Shown: positions 22,608-34,342, numbered from the stretch's first letter. The stretch is 64,000 bases of DNA from Salvia splendens (GCF_004379255.2 NC_056035.1:23622502-23686501), one strand, 5' to 3'. Program-made: numbers and translations. Notes: generated by a model not told the origin, from the sequence alone.

Positions 22608-25600
22608 TGTAGCACCCCAAATTTTTGCTACTTATTTTGTTTTATTAATGGGGATGTTGATTAGAAAAAAATTCATTTATGGAATTTATTTTCTATGTGA
22701 TTGAGTTAACGGTGTGAAATTAGTTGTTGTGAATTATGTGGAACAATGTGATTTATTTTCTAATCGGTGAATTAAATTAAATGGGATCATGCATATTAGG
22801 TCTAGCCATTTTATTGAAATTTTCGGCCCTCCTATTTATAGGAAATAATATTTTCTCTCTTGGATTTAATTAATTGTTTTGGGATATTTATCCAAACTAA
22901 ATCCAAACCAAATTATCCCTAAATTATTCTACATGATTTTCGACCTTTACCCCATTCCTTGAAATTTTTGAAATCCCCCTATTATTTTATGAGATGAATT
23001 ATTTCGTAGATTTAATTGGTACTTTATTTATTCCATTCCTTGAATTAAAATCTAATTAAATCTCTCCATATCCTATTTTAATTAGGATTTGACTCTTTCC
23101 TTCTTTGAGACCTTATTATTTTCGACCCCTCCTTTTTTTTAAAGGAATTAATAGTTTGTTCCTATTTTGTGGGAACCCTCCTATCCAAATAAATATCAAA
23201 TTAATTCCTATGCCTAATTCATTGGGGATTTGAATATTTTTCTTTTACTTCTCCCCAAATTACATGCCCCCTCCCTCCCTTCCTACTTGGAGATTTTTTA
23301 TTTGTCTTGTTACCTTATTTATGAGACACTCAATATCTTTTTACATATTTTGTGAGTATATTTCTCTCCAAGTAAATACCAAATCAATTTCTATGCTAAT
23401 TAAATAACCAAATTTTCAAAAATCCTTCCCCCACACTACACGCCTATTTTTATTAATTATTGAACTTATTCATTGACTTCTATTTTATTCTCCCACAATT
23501 TTAATTGTTTTATTTAAGTGTGAGATTAATCCTAGAATATAAAAAGGAAAACCCTAATACTAGCCCCCATTTCACACGCCTCCCTCCCTCTCCCTCTCCT
23601 CCCACACGCCTCTTCTCCCTCTCACTCAATCCTTCACATATTCTTCGTTCTTGCTTCATTTTGGATTTGGAAACTCAAGATCCATCGAAGAATCAACCAA
23701 TTGTCATTCCTACCGTTTGTTTTCAAGAGAAAGGTATAATTTTTGATCCACCTTTCCCCTTCTTACCATTGAATCCATAATTTTTGAACCCCTCATGCAC
23801 ATAGTTGAGTGTAGAATCGTAAATCTAAGAGTTAATTGGTTGGGAAGGATGGTTGCACAAGAATGTGTGTGTGTGCGGGTGTATGTACATGTGTGTGTAA
23901 GTGTGTGGGTGAATCAATTGTGAATGTTATGCGTGATTAGGAAAGCATGGTGGTAATTTCGTTTTTGAAGTATGAATATGTGTTGGAAGCATGAATATGT
24001 ATGTGTGAGTGTATGATAGACAAACTAGGGTATGTGAATGCTGAGCATAAAAACTGTTGGGTACGGACAGTAGGTTCCGACGAGTTTTGACCAATCAAAC
24101 GATCTCTTTTTGACACGAAATTGGAACTGGATGAAGTTTTTGATGTCTACTATGTTGTGTAAAAATTTTAACTTCAATTAATAATGGATGAATTTTTAAC
24201 AAATTTTTCAATTGAACTACGCAGTCCTGCCAGAATTTGTGTTCCGTCCAGTGGGTTTCGTTTTTGTTTTGACTGATCAAAAGATATGATTTTGGTGTAA
24301 AGTTTTAACTGGATGAACCTCTATGTGTCTACTGTGTGGTGACTGAATTTTAGCTTCAAATGTTATCGGATGGAATTTTAATGATTTTTACAAAAAGACT
24401 GCGTTGTTATGTCAGATTCTGTTTTGTTGAAATAATATTTTTTGACAAGTTTGAATGAAGAACATGATACATGTGTGAGTAAGGAACTTATCCTATGATG
24501 TGATTATGTTATGTGTTGCACATTGATGTATGCTAAAGGGAAAGTTTCGGTTATGATGGTGAACGATTAGGATGGGCAATGTGAGAAAACAATGAAAGGA
24601 ACGATAAGGCATGCATGATTAATATGTTGGTAGAAAACTGATTGTATTATCTGTTATGATGTTGACAAGGGTTGTTGTGCGTACATGGGTACAAAGAGCA
24701 AGGGTTGCATTTAAGTTGTGAACTGTGTGGTATAAGCAAGCGAGGTGGGCTTTCTTTTACTAAACTCTTTTACACTCTCAAAAGTATGATTATGGTGGAA
24801 TAAGGGTGGTTTAAAGTGTTATGTCATGCCATGTTTGTGTTGATGATGAGATTGTTGCATGATGCCTAGTTTGTTGAACTTGCTCCATTAGGCTATAGGG
24901 CTATGTTAGATGAATTCGGGTATGAGTAGGGCCGCAAACCCTATCAGGCTGTGTACACAGAGGGGATCGTGATCCGTCCTTGCTAGTCGGCCGGTCTCGT
25001 GGGTGAAAAGTGTGGCCACACTTTCGTCGCACTATGGTAAAAGGATGTGAATGATTGTTTGTTGAGAAAGTGGGGAGATTGTTTTGTCTGGCCAGACTAT
25101 GAAACTGTTTTTGTGATACTCGATGATATTTCTTTTCTAAATGTAAAACTTGAGTTCACTATGGTATGGATGACATAACGTTTATCAAATGTTTTCAGCT
25201 TGAGCCCACTGAGTATATTAAGTACTCAGCTCTGCATGTATTTTTTCTATGTGCAAGTTGAGCAGTGATGTTGCGGCGGATGTTGAGTCCGGCTTTAAGA
25301 ATTTATGGATGCGTCGTGTCTGCATACATAGGCGTCATCCTATAACTCTCTTTAGATAACTTATTTCCGTTGCCTCGTTTGAAATTGTTTTTCTAAAAGT
25401 CTTCCGGTTTACCCCATACTGTTTTATGACATTAAATACCTTGAGACATTAATCCGCTGCTTAACTATTTAAATGATTAAAATATTTCTTTTGAAGTTTG
25501 ATCGATTTTCTTGTTAAATGTTGTCTTTTATTGTTTCCCCCATTTCTTCCCCGCTTCTTAGTTCCTCCCCTAGTCACGAGTTCCCCGTCTTTACTATCCT

Positions 25601-25620
25601 TAGTAAGGGCGGCCGTGATA
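22608..25620 (+). repeat. TE7 5' LTR (3013 bp)
   Basis: It starts TGTAGCACCCC and ends GGGCGGCCGTGATA, where the last CA has become TA; the far end of the element keeps TGACA. A PBS follows. It holds the conserved Tekay-type block 'agtactcagctctgcatg...gttgagcag' (about 25222-25266) and a GT-rich microsatellite (about 23863-23912). No gene is seen in it. Confidence 0.85.
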
Positions 25621-25623
25621 GAG

Positions 25624-25633
25624 TGGTAAGAGC
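25624..25633 (+). other. TE7 primer binding site (tRNA-Met type)
   Basis: TGGTAAGAGC follows the LTR by three bases. It differs at two positions from TGGTATCAGAGC, the plant initiator tRNA-Met complement (apparent loss of two bases). Confidence 0.6.
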
Positions 25634-26100
25634 TTCGTTATTTCGCTCTGGTCTAAGAGTCTTTCGCTCTGGTCTGAGAGTCTTCTTTCAGATTAAGTCT
25701 AGATTAGTACCCCTAGACTAAAAGTGTCACGAAGGCTCAACATCCGAAGCATCTCGCTTAACCAAAAGAAAATGAGGTATGTTTTAAGTTGTTGAAAGAA
25801 TATGAAATCGATGATGAGATAATAAGGATGTGTTGGCAAGAGTATGCATGTGTATGAAGTTTATTTGTGAATATGATAATGTGATGGTATTATTATGATG
25901 AAACATGAGCATGAGTGACATGATGTCATAAATAGGTGTTATGTGTAAAAGTACTACAACATAAGCATGTGAACATAGGAAGCCTTAAGATAATATTAAA
26001 CTTGGTGATATGTGACGAACTTTAGCACTATCACAAACAACGAGATAAAAGATATGTGAGAAACCTTCGTCTTTTAAGGAACATCTTCGTCTTCGCGTAG

Positions 26101-26688
26101 ATGGTACGAACGAAACAAACCGCATGCAAGGGCGTTCAATATAGTGTCAGAATGCGACAAGCAATGAACGAGTATCGCCGCTATCAAAGAGACGAAGAAA
26201 TAGCTCTGAGAGAGGTCGTCGCCCATTTCGAAAACCTGTGGAGAGAGATCCATGGGTACTATGAGACGGCTTATGGTGGCATACGAAAGCTAGTTGGGTT
26301 AATGCCCGAGAGTTGGAAGGAATGGATGGAAGCGACGGCTAGTCGTTTCACATGGCACGAACCGAGAAGTAACGAGATGGGCGGTGATATGAATGGCTTC
26401 CCAAAGGCCGTGTATTGTGCTCTAGTCGACTCTCGTCATGAGCTACCACCATCGGAGAACGAGGAGGAAGACGAGGTAGCATACGAGGACAAACACATGG
26501 TCGAGATTGGACTAGTGACGGGAGACGAAGACAGAGCAAGAGTATGAATGGTTCCGGGCTTCAAGGATGATTATGTATGGGATGCCATGGAGGATGATGA
26601 AGATCTCCGTTTGCTTGACGAGTATCACGAAGAGGAGGACCCGGAAGAAGAAGAAGACCCGGAAGAAGAAGAAAATAATGATAGATAG
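26101..26688 (+). pseudogene. TE7 extra frame upstream of gag, copy 1 (histone H3-tail-like start)
   Basis: The first codons read MVRTKQTACKG. Mature plant histone H3 begins ARTKQTARKS, so residues 3-8 after Met are identical and in the same register. A helical middle follows (RQAMNEYRRYQRDEEIALRE, WREIHGYYETAYGGIRKL), then a very acidic tail rich in EEEE. In this copy a TGA at 26545-26547 (GGA in copy 2) stops the frame after 148 codons; the original frame runs to TAG at 26686-26688 (195 codons). It is separate from gag, which starts 237 bp further on. I do not recognise a family. A histone-mimic role is inference only. Confidence 0.6.
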
Positions 26689-26925
26689 TTCGATGTTTGA
26701 TTCTATCCTAAGTTGATAGAAACGAGTAGAAGTAGTACCTCTTTTGCTTTTGATCTTGAACGAATGTTTTGTCTTTCCTTTCCAAGCTATCTATGAAAGT
26801 TCCACGTTTTACTTCGCTTGCGTACTTGTGGTTTTATCGTTTTGTACACGTGAAAGAATGTAAGAAAGTTGTGTTTTGATAACAACGAATACTAACAACG
26901 ATGCTAACTTGTGGTTTAGATCAAA

Positions 26926-27835
26926 ATGCCACCGAGACGTAGACGTGGCCCACGAGGTGATAACAATGGGGTGGAACGGTCCGAGGGAAGTGTTGGGAAT
27001 CAACCCCCGCCTCCATCACCACCCCTACCTCAACCTCAGGAAAAAGAATACATCAAGATGTTTCGTAAGGAAAAAGTTTGATGGACTGGGAGAGCCACCA
27101 AAGGCAGAGGCCTGGATACGCGACCTCGAGCGTATTTTTGATTTTATGGAGTGCACCGATAGGGAACGTCTGGCTTGCATGACTTATGAATTGACTGGGC
27201 CTGCCGATTTTTGGTGGGAAACCAAGCGAAGGACAATTGACCCCGCCCGCTAACATGGGACGAGTTCTAGGAGGAGGTGTACAATAAGTACATCCCCATG
27301 AGCTACCGACGTGCCAAGATCGTAGAGTTCCACACCCTAAAACAGAGAAACATGACGGTGACGGAGTATGACCGTGTTTTTTGTGAAATGACCCGATATG
27401 CGCCCGAGTTGGTTGACACGGATGAGAAGATGGCCGCAAAGTTTCGTTCTGGCCTTAGACACAAGATAAGAGTAACTGTGGCCAGCCGCAGAGGAATTTC
27501 GTACTCCGAGATTTTGAGTTGCGCCTTAGATGTGGAAGAGGCACTGCCAAAGGACGAGAGGATAGCAAACCCTACACCACCCACACTCCAACCAAACTAT
27601 CGAAACAAGAGGAAGTGGGAAGGCAACCGAGCTCCTTATGACAACAAGCGACACCATTCCACTTTCCGCCATTCACAGAACTAGGGCCGACAAGTCGTAA
27701 CACAACAGGGAGGAAATCAACAGAGGTCACCCCACTACAACCGGTGCTCCAAGTATCACGTTGGGGAGTGCAGAGTCGGAGGCATTCGATGCTTCGCCTG
27801 TGGTGGAAATGGACACATGTCTCGAGAGTGTCCGA
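26926..27835 (+). pseudogene. TE7 gag, copy 1
   Basis: The start ATG at 26926 opens an Arg-rich N-terminus (MPPRRRRGPRG), then a proline-rich linker. After a loss of about 8 bases near 27068, seen against copy 2, the frame shifts to KFDGLGEPPKAEAWIRDLER, RLACMTYELTGPADFWWETK, then TEYDRVFCEMTRYAPELVDT and a CCHC knuckle CFACGGNGHMSREC (about 27790-27831). This is the Retrotrans_gag domain plus zinc knuckle of chromoviruses. A stop near 27682 and frame changes near 27250 also break it. Confidence 0.85.
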
Positions 27836-28161
27836 ATAATAACAAAGGCGGAATGTGGAACGGGCAAGGACAGAGGCAACCGCAGCAACCACAACCGATT
27901 CGACAAGTGGCCCCACAACATGCAAGGGCGTATGCACTAAGAGGAAATCAAGGGCAGGAGCAGCACACCAACAAGGGCAAAGATAACTTGGCAGGTATAG
28001 GCAAGCTCCAACAACTACCTATTATCGTGTTGTTTGATACGGGTGCTTCGCACTCCTTTATTTCGATGTCATGTGTGAATGCCTTAGAACTCTCTACTGC
28101 TAAACTTGATTTGGGTTTGAGGGTGTATTCACATGTTGGAGGTCTGATTGATATTGTTTAA
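27836..28161 (+). pseudogene. TE7 aspartic protease
   Basis: It is in frame with the zinc knuckle. The catalytic motif is VLFDTGASHSFISMSCVNAL, the intact D-T-G-A site of gypsy proteases. A TAA near 28159 ends the frame early, and the remainder to about 28260 (the IILGMDWL-like end 'attttgggaatggattggctc') is read in the same area with stops. Confidence 0.8.
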
Positions 28162-28489
28162 ACTTGCTCGAACGTAGAGTTTGTTTTAGGAGAGTTAGGA
28201 GTAGTAGCTCGTCTTTTACACGTCATGCCCCTGGAGAAAGTCGACATAATTTTGGGAATGGATTGGCTCGCCGAGAAGCACGCGACGATTCACTGCAAGG
28301 AGAGGCAAATTTCTTTTCAAGCCCTTGGCAATAAGCCGACTATCTTGTATGGAATTTCCATGAACCGGTAAACTTCCACAATCTCTGTATTGCAAGCAAC
28401 CACGATGATTAGAAAAGGGCATCCGGTGTATCTTGTGTACTTGAATGGAGAGGAGAAGAACGACTAGAAGGTGGAAGACGTGGCCGTAG

Positions 28490-28888
28490 TATGAGAATTT
28501 CCCGACGTGTTCCCTGAAGCTTTACCTGGACCGCCACCCTACAGGCAAGTGGAGTTTACCATTGACTTGGAACCTGGATCTACGCCAATATCGAAAGCAC
28601 CATACCGAATGGCACCTAAGGAGTTGGCAGAATTGAAGATTCAGTTGCAAGAACTACTAGATTTATGATTTATTCGACCTAGTGTGTCACCGTGGGGAGC
28701 GCCTGTTTTATTCGTGAAGAAGAAGGATGGGACGATGAGGATGTGCATTGACTATCGTGAGCTCAACAAGTTGACCATGAAGAATAAGTACCCTCTGCCA
28801 AGAATTGATGACTTATTTGACCAACTTCGAGGAGCTAGAATATTTTCGAAAATAGACTTGAGGTCGGGATATCATCAACTAAAGGTCT
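28490..28888 (+). pseudogene. TE7 reverse transcriptase, N-terminal half
   Basis: A stop-interrupted frame reads [20 protein letters not shown], then [20 protein letters not shown] and the motif A segment [19 protein letters not shown] follows directly, and the next codons are already from the connection region. The palm part with the catalytic Y/F-x-DD box is missing from the DNA, so this RT is dead by deletion. Confidence 0.85.
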
Positions 28889-28896
28889 GACGAGAG

Positions 28897-29640
28897 GTGC
28901 ATGCATGGCACCTGCGAACCGTGTTGGAAACATTGCGGAAGGAACAACTTTATGCAAAGTTTAGTAAGTGTGAATTTTGGTTGAATAAAGTGAACTTTCT
29001 TGGTTATATAGTGACGGCTGATGGAATTCAAGTGGACCCAGTGAAGGTCGAGGCCGTGCAAAATTGGAAATCGCCGAAAATGCCTAGTGAAATTAGTAGT
29101 TTCTTGGGATTGGCGGGATACTACCGACGCTTCATCGAGGGATTCTCTAAAATTGCGAGACCAATGACGCAACTGTTGAAAAAGGGAGTCAAAGTGGATT
29201 GGATGCCGGAATGTGAGGCGAGTTTCCAACGTTTGAAAGAGAAATTGACTACAGCACCTGTTCTAGTTGTGCCGAAAACCGACAAGGACTTCGCCGTCTA
29301 CACTAACGCGTCGAAAGTGGGACTTGGATGCGTGTTGATGCAAGATAGGAAGGTGATAGCGTATGCTTCCCGACAATTGAGGCCGAACGAGCTGAACTTT
29401 CCGACTCATGACTTGGAGTTAGCAGTAGTAGTGCACGCGCTAAAGATTTGGAGATATCATCTCTATGGACTGAGATTTATACGGATCACAAGAGTTTCAA
29501 GTACTTCGTTGAGCAGAATGAGCTGAACATGCGACAACGACGTTGGTTGGAGATCGTGAAGGACTATGATTGTGGTATTCACTATCACCCAGGGAAGGTG
29601 AGCGTGGTGGCCGATGCTTTGAGAAGAAAGAACCAACCTC
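28897..29640 (+). pseudogene. TE7 reverse transcriptase connection and RNase H
   Basis: The frame at 28897-29526 reads [40 protein letters not shown] and [20 protein letters not shown], then RNase [22 protein letters not shown] frameshift near 29455 moves to the frame starting at 29448, with [20 protein letters not shown] and [16 protein letters not shown]. Catalytic D in VYTNAS is N where D is usual. Confidence 0.8.
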
Positions 29641-30611
29641 AACTGGCTTCTTTTCTAACTCAAGAGGAAGCGTTGATCCGTGAGTTCGATAGGATGCAAT
29701 TGGAAATATTGAAAGCGCCCAAGACAGTAGGAGGAAGAATAGCGACGCTAGTAATTGAGCCAGACTTAAGAACCAAAATCATAGAAGCTCAGCGACGTGA
29801 TGAGAATTTGGAAGAGACACGTGTGAAGGTGAGGACCGAGAAACAGGACCACTTTCATGAGGAGGTGGACAATGCTTTGACATTCGATGGACGATTGTGT
29901 GTGCCAAATGATGAGGCGCTGAAAGATGAGATTTTGAGTGAAGTACACGACACGCCTTACACTGCTCACCATGGAAGCACGAAGATGTATCGAGACTTGA
30001 AGCAACGTTTTTGGTGGAATGGAATGAAAGGGGATGTAGCATCGTTTGTGGAACGATGTCTAGCGTGTCAACAAGTGAAGGCCTTACACCAACGACCGTA
30101 TGGGAAATTGCAACCGCTCAAAATTCCCGAATGGAAGTGGGATCAATTGGCCATGGACTTCGTGACGAGTTTACCGAAGTCACAAAAGGGGAATACTGCA
30201 ATTTGGGTGATCATCGATCAACTCACCAAAAGCGCGCACTTCTTACCAATTAGGATTACCTATGGTTCGGACAAGTTAGCTAAGCTCTACATGAGTGAGA
30301 TTGTACGTTTGCATGGAGTGCCAAAAACCATTGTGTCCGATCGCGACACGAAGTTCACGTCAAAATTTTGGATGAGTTTGCAACGGGAGCTAGGCATGAA
30401 GTTGAACTTTAGCACTGCTTATCACCCGCAATCTGACGGGCAGTCGGAAAGGACGATTCAAACACTTGAAGATATGCTGCGAGCAGTTGTCCTAGGCCAA
30501 GGGAAAAGTTGGGAAACTGTTCTGCCTTTCGTTGAATTTGCCTACAACAATAGTTATCAAGCAACGATCGACATGTCGTTGTATGAAGCCCTGCATGGTA
30601 GGAAATGTTGA
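29640..30611 (+). pseudogene. TE7 integrase, zinc and catalytic domains
   Basis: It is the second part of the frame at 29448-30611. The HHCC zinc region is [20 protein letters not shown] to CLACQQ. The catalytic core has [13 protein letters not shown] (first D), VSDRDTKF (second D) and DGQSERTIQ (E), with 35 residues between second D and E as expected of a retroviral-type integrase. It ends HGRKC followed by TGA, and a second stop follows a few codons on. The core residues are intact; later nonsense cuts it from its C-terminal domain. Confidence 0.88.
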
Positions 30612-30647
30612 TCCCCACTCTACTAGGATGAAGTTGGTGAAAGAAGG

Positions 30648-31184
30648 ATGTTAGGACCCGACGCTATCAAGGAGATGACCGAAATTGTGCATCAAATCCG
30701 TGCAAGGATCAAAGAATCTCAAGATAGGCAGAAGTCATATGCTGACGTGTGCCGAACGGAAATTAAATTCGATGTTGGTGACAAAGTCTTCCTGAAAGTA
30801 TCCCCGACGAGAGGAGTTGTGAGGTTTGGAGTGAAGGGCAAATTGAAACCGCGTTTTGAAGGGCCGTACGAGATTAGTGGTGAAGTAGGTCCTGTAGCGT
30901 ATCGTCTGGCGTTACCTCCTAGTTTTGGGAGTGTGCACAACGTGTCGCAGTTGCGCAAGTACGTGTTTGATCCCAAGCATGTGATTCATCAAGAAGAGGT
31001 TGTCCTGACCCCCGTCATGAGCTACGAGGACAGACCCGAAGCAATCTTAGATCGAAAGATGCAAGAGTTACGAAACAAGTCAATAGCATCAGTGAAAGTG
31101 TTGTGGAAACACAATGGTCCCAAGGAAGCCACGTGGGAGTTAGAAGAAAGTATGAAAGAAAAGTACCACAAATTGTTTATGTGA
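30648..31184 (+). pseudogene. TE7 integrase C-terminal domain with chromodomain
   Basis: The frame reads GDKVFLKVSPTRGVVRFGVK and GKLKPRFEGPYEISGEVGPV (GPY/F-type module). A chromodomain-like end follows: SYEDRPEAILDRKMQELRNK, VKVLWKHNGPKEATWELEES, ending KYHKLFM and a true stop at 31182. Chromodomains of this group steer insertion to chromatin by binding histone marks. This places TE7 in the Tekay/Del chromovirus lineage. The Met at 30648 is not a natural start; the segment belongs to the integrase frame before the nonsense codons. Confidence 0.88.
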
Positions 31185-31213
31185 GACGACCAAATTTCAG
31201 GACGAAATTTCTG

Positions 31214-31228
31214 TTAAGAGAGGAAGGA
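31214..31228 (+). promoter_or_regulatory. TE7 polypurine tract
   Basis: Purine run AAGAGAGGAAGGA directly precedes TGTAGTACCTTG, the start of the second LTR. Confidence 0.8.
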
Positions 31229-32036
31229 TGTAGTACCTTGAATTTTTGCGACTTATTTTGTTTTATTAATGGGGATGTTGATTAGAAAAAAATTCATTTA
31301 TGGAATTTGTTTTCTATGTGATTGAGTTAACGGTGTGAAATTAGTTATTGTGAATTATGTGGAATAATGTGATTTATTTTCCAATGGGTGAATTATATTA
31401 AATGCGATCATGCATATTTGTTCTAGCCATTTTATTGAAATTTTCGGCCCTCCTATTTATTGAAAATAATATTTTCTCTCTTGGATTTAATTAATTGTTT
31501 TGGGTTATTTATCCAAATTAAATCCAAACCAAATTATCCCTAGATTATTCTACATGATTTTCGACCTTTGCCCCATTCCTTGAAATTTCGAAATCCCCCT
31601 ATTATTTTATGAGAGGAATTATTTTATAGATTTAATTGGTACTTTATTTATTTCCTTCCTTGAATTAAAATCCAATTAAATCTCTCCATATCCTATTTTA
31701 ATTAGGATTTGACTCTTTCCTTCTTTGAGACCTTATTATTTTCGACCCCTCCTTTTTTTAAAGGGATTAATAGTCTGTTCCTATTTTGAGGGATCCCCCC
31801 TATCCAAATAAATATCAAATTAATTCCTATGCATAATTCATTCGGGATTTGAATATTTTTCTTTTACTTCTCCCCATATTACACGCCCCCTTCCTCCCTT
31901 CCTACTTGGAGATTTTTTATTTGTTTGTTACCTTATTTATGAGATACTCAATATCATTTTACATATTTTGTGAGTATATTTCTCTCCAAGTAAATACCAA
32001 ACCAATTTCTATGCTAATTAAATAACCAAATTTTTG
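31229..32036 (+). repeat. TE7 middle LTR, first 808 bp or so only
   Basis: It matches 22608 to about 23416 of the 5' LTR. I counted about 16 mismatches in the first 255 bp by eye. It stops in an A-rich tract and passes straight to internal sequence matching 25720 onward; the shared 'aaaa' is the junction. About 2.2 kb of LTR plus the PBS is missing. Confidence 0.88.
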
Positions 32037-32612
32037 AAAAGTGTCACGAAGGCTCAACATCCGAAGCATCTCGCTCAACCAAAAGAAAATGAAGTATGTT
32101 TTAAGTTGTTGAAAGAATATGAAATCGATGATGAGATGATAAGGATGTGTTGGCAAGAGTATGCATGTGTATGAAGGTTATTTGTGAATATTATAATGTG
32201 ATGGTATTATTATGTTGAAACATGAGCATGAGTGACATGATTTCATAAATAGGTGTTATGTATGAAAGTACTACGACATAAGCATGTGAACATAGGAAGC
32301 CTTAAGATAATACTTCCATTTGCATTTTGGCACGAGATTTTGGCACGAGATTTTATGTAGTGTTATTTTGTGAGTTAATGAAGAGAGAGTAAAGTAAGAG
32401 AGAAGAAAAAGTAGAGAGAGTATTGTTTCCATTTTTATAAACGTTTCATTTTTAATGGGACAAACCAAATAGGAAAACGTTTCATTTCTAATGGGACAGA
32501 GGGAGTATTAAACTTGGTGATATGTGATGAACTTTAGCCCTATCACAAACAACGAGATAAAAGATATGTAAGAAACCTTCGTCTTCTAAGGAACATCTTC
32601 GTCTTCACGCAG
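32037..32612 (+). other. TE7 second copy of the 5' leader
   Basis: It matches 25720-26100 ('aagtgtcacgaaggctcaac' onward), interrupted by the MITE TE8. It is non-coding. Confidence 0.85.
32313..32505. mobile_element. TE8, Stowaway-like MITE (193 bp)
   Basis: Copy 1 of the leader has the uninterrupted site ('aagataatattaaac', about 25988-26002). Here 193 bp are added between two TA dinucleotides (32311-32312, 32506-32507). The right end reads GGGACAGAGGGAG, the usual Stowaway terminus; the left end CTTCCATTT is decayed. A 13-bp direct repeat 'ttttggcacgaga' occurs twice near the left end. There is no coding capacity; a Tc1/mariner transposase would have moved it. Confidence 0.8.
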
Positions 32613-33200
32613 ATTGTACGAATGAAACAAACCGCACGCTAGGGTGTTCAATATAGTGTCCGAATGCGACAAGCAATGAACTAGTACCGCCGCTATCAAA
32701 GGGAAAAAGAAATAGCTCTGAGAGAGGTTGTCGCCCATTTCGAAACCCTGTGGAGAGAGATCCATGGGTACTATGAGACGGCTTATGGTGGCATACGAAA
32801 GCTAGTTAGGTTAATGCCCGAGAGTTGGAAGGAATGGATGGAAGCGAAGGCTAGTCGTTTCACTTGGCACGAACCGAGAAGTAATGAGATGGACGGTGAC
32901 ATGAATGGCTTCCTAAAGGCCGTGTATTGTGCTCTAGTCGACTCTCGTCATGAGCTACCACCATCGGCGAACGAGGAGGAAGACGATGTAGAATACGAGG
33001 ACAAACACATGGTCGAGATTAGACCAGTGACGGGAGATGAAGACGGAGCAAGAGTAGGAATGGTTCCTAGCTTCGAGGACGATTATGTATGGGATGCCGT
33101 GGAGGATGATGAAGACCTCCGTTTGCTTGACGAGTATCACGAAGAGGAGGACCTGGAAGAAGAAGAGGACCCGGAAGAAGAAGAAAATAACGATAGATAG
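32613..33200 (+). pseudogene. TE7 extra frame upstream of gag, copy 2
   Basis: It has the same 588-bp length as copy 1 and no indel between them. The start ATG is ATT here, the second H3-like Thr is Met, and a TAG follows VRMKQTAR. A second stop lies near 32682. From 32814 the frame is open to the natural end and keeps the acidic tail (DLRLLDEYHEEEDLEEEEDP). Copy 2 shows that the copy-1 stop at 26545 is secondary. Confidence 0.65.
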
Positions 33201-33431
33201 TTCGATGTTTGATTCTGTCCTAAGTTGATAGAAACGAGTAGAAGAAGAACCTTTTTTGCTTTTGATCTTGAACGAATGTTTTGTCTTCCAAGCTATCTAT
33301 GAACGTTCCACGTTTTACTTAGCTTGCGTACTTGTGGTTTTATCGTTTTGTACACGTGAAAGAATGCAAGGAAGTTGTCTTTTGATAATAACGAATACTA
33401 ACAACGATGATAACTTGTGTTTTAGATCAAA

Positions 33432-34342
33432 ATTCCACCGAGACGTAGACGTGGCCCACGAGTGGAGAATAATGGGGAGGAACGGTCCGAGGGAAATGTT
33501 GGGAATCAACCCCCGCCTCCACCACCACCCCTACCTCAACCTCAAGAAAAAGAATACATCAAGACGTTTCGTAAGGAAAACCACCCAAAGTTTGATGGAC
33601 TAGGATGGCCACCAATGGCAGAGGCCTGGATACGCGACCTCGAGCGTATATTTGATTTTATGGAGTGCACCGATAGGGAACGTCTGGCTTGCGTGCCTTA
33701 TCAATTGACTGGGCCTGCCGATTTTTGGTGGGAAACCAAGCGAGGACAATGGACCCCGTCCGCCGAGAGGTGTTAACATGGGACGAGTTCAAGAAGGAGG
33801 TGTACAATAAGTACTTCCCCATGAGCTACCGAAGGGCCAAGATCGTAGAGTTCCACACCCTGAAACAGGGAGACATGACGGTGACGGAGTATGATCATGC
33901 TCTTTGTGAAATGACCCGATATGCGCTCGAGTTGGTGGACACGGATGAGAAGATGGCCGCAAAGTTTCGTTCTGGCCTTAGACACGATATAAGAGTAGCT
34001 GTGGCCAGCCGCAGAGGAATTTCGTACTCCGAGATTTTGAGTTGCGCCTTAGATGTGGAAGAGGCGCTGCCAAAGGACGAGAGGATAGCAAATCCTACAC
34101 CACCCACACTTCAACCAAACTATCGAGACAAGAGGAAGTGGGAAGGCAACCGAGCCCCTTATGACAACAAGCGACACCATTCCACTTTCCGCCATTCGCA
34201 GAACTATGGCCGAAAAGTCGTGCCACAACAGAGAGGAAATCAACAGAGGGCATCCCACTGCAACCGGTGTTCCAAGTATCACGTTGGGGAGTGCAGAGTC
34301 GGAGGCATTCGATGCTTCACCTGTGGTGGAAATGGACACATG
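33432..34342 (+). pseudogene. TE7 gag, copy 2, truncated in the zinc knuckle
   Basis: The first codon is ATT where copy 1 has ATG. The frame keeps ENHPKFDGLGWPPMAEAWIR, the part lost from copy 1, then RLACVPYQLTGPADFWWETK. A frame change near 33740 leads to LTWDEFKKEVYNKYFPMSYR and the knuckle start CFTCGGNGHM. There it switches to the last bases of an LTR, losing the last Cys. Everything from the zinc knuckle to the 3' LTR end is absent from this second unit. Confidence 0.85.
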
